Assembly: GCA_049301135.1 (NCBI GenBank)
Contig: JBAQKP010000097.1
Span: 1 to 14,491 of the forward strand
Source: JAYXXU01 sp049301135
GTDB taxonomy: Bacteria > Pseudomonadota > Gammaproteobacteria > Pseudomonadales > Moraxellaceae
DNA: 14,491 nucleotides
Direction: 5' to 3'
The notes beneath the pieces were generated by a model. It made no database searches and was not told the origin of the DNA. It saw nothing but the letters and a program-made list of their open reading frames with translations. This document shows, piece by piece, positions 14,343 through 14,491 of the stretch. Made by a program: the position numbers and the translations under genes. Numbering within the stretch: the first letter of the stretch is position 1; each line of letters begins with the position of its first letter.

Positions 14343-14371
14343 ATTGTAGAGTAGACAGCCGATGCCGACAA
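14343..14371 (-). promoter_or_regulatory. Probable sigma-70 promoter of rpoZ
   Basis: On the minus strand TTGTCG (14366-14371) and TACAAT (14343-14348) are separated by 17 nt, matching consensus at four and five of six positions. The predicted start is about 30 nt before the rpoZ ATG, just after the gmk stop codon. It would let rpoZ be transcribed independently of gmk. Confidence 0.55.
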
Positions 14372-14388
14372 GTTGCAATTTGATCAGT

Positions 14389-14491
14389 TTATTCGCCGTT
14401 GATCAGACGGGACAGCAGCGCCTGCTGACGCACCGACTGCTGTTTCAGGGTGAGTCGTGCGGCCTGAATGATTGATTTGAGTTGTTCGAGT
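14389..14491 (-). CDS. gmk: Guanylate kinase, C-terminal fragment only
   Basis: The frame is open from the right window edge to a TAA at 14389-14391. The 33 visible residues end in 'LEQLKSIIQAARL' and 'RQQALLSRLINGE'. This matches the C-terminal helix of guanylate kinase, which phosphorylates GMP to GDP (compare the E. coli ending with '-LKTIIRAERLR-' and '-ISKLL-'). The gmk-rpoZ-spoT order supports it. The nucleotide-binding region and the start lie outside the window. Confidence 0.85.
   Translation of the reverse strand, partial: LEQLKSIIQAARLTLKQQSVRQQALLSRLINGE

Overview
The window looks like a chromosomal segment of a gammaproteobacterium, most probably a member of the Moraxellaceae (Acinetobacter relatives). 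The evidence is the gmk-rpoZ-spoT-ridA order, an RpoZ sequence that reads like the Acinetobacter form, and a SpoT whose synthetase domain looks degenerate, a state known from Acinetobacter. I judge this by pattern recognition, with no database search. Most genes are of moderate G+C by eye (about 50-55% in lines I counted). Two genes, the partial Abi gene at the left edge and the HNH gene at 5604-6128, are clearly more AT-rich (about 30-45% in sampled lines).

Layout, left to right. (1) 3-794, plus strand: 3' part of an Abi_2 (AbiD/AbiF-like) HEPN-family abortive-infection gene, followed by a structured 174-nt gap. (2) 969-2600, plus strand: a compact three-gene run of a hot-dog thioesterase, a YcxB-like membrane protein and a YcgM/FAHD1-type fumarylacetoacetate-hydrolase-fold enzyme. 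(3) 2610-2924, minus strand: a small unrecognised protein. (4) 3027-3126: an unusually long tandem array of PhoB half-sites, followed by a -10 box at the phoA spacing. It drives phoX (3175-5376), a Tat-exported and probably lipid-anchored alkaline phosphatase, which ends at a strong terminator (5415-5444). (5) 5604-6128: a lone AT-rich HNH endonuclease gene preceded by nested inverted repeats. (6) 6142-14491, all minus strand (transcribed right to left): gmk (C-terminus only), rpoZ, spoT, ridA, priA, an unrecognised 260-aa protein, hslO and an M14 zinc carboxypeptidase.

Functional reading. The right half is housekeeping: nucleotide metabolism and RNA polymerase assembly (gmk, rpoZ), stringent-response control (spoT), removal of reactive enamines (ridA), replication restart (priA) and redox-activated chaperoning (hslO). 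The middle is a phosphate-starvation module. PhoB should bind the 11-bp repeats and switch on a periplasmic, probably membrane-anchored PhoX that releases phosphate from organic esters. The two AT-rich genes are defence-like and probably acquired.

I found no CRISPR array, insertion sequence, tRNA or rRNA. The most noteworthy signals are the 11-bp-phased PhoB array, the SpoT pseudo-synthetase, and the structured non-coding DNA beside each of the two defence-like genes. I did not find convincing evidence of a wholly new multi-gene system.
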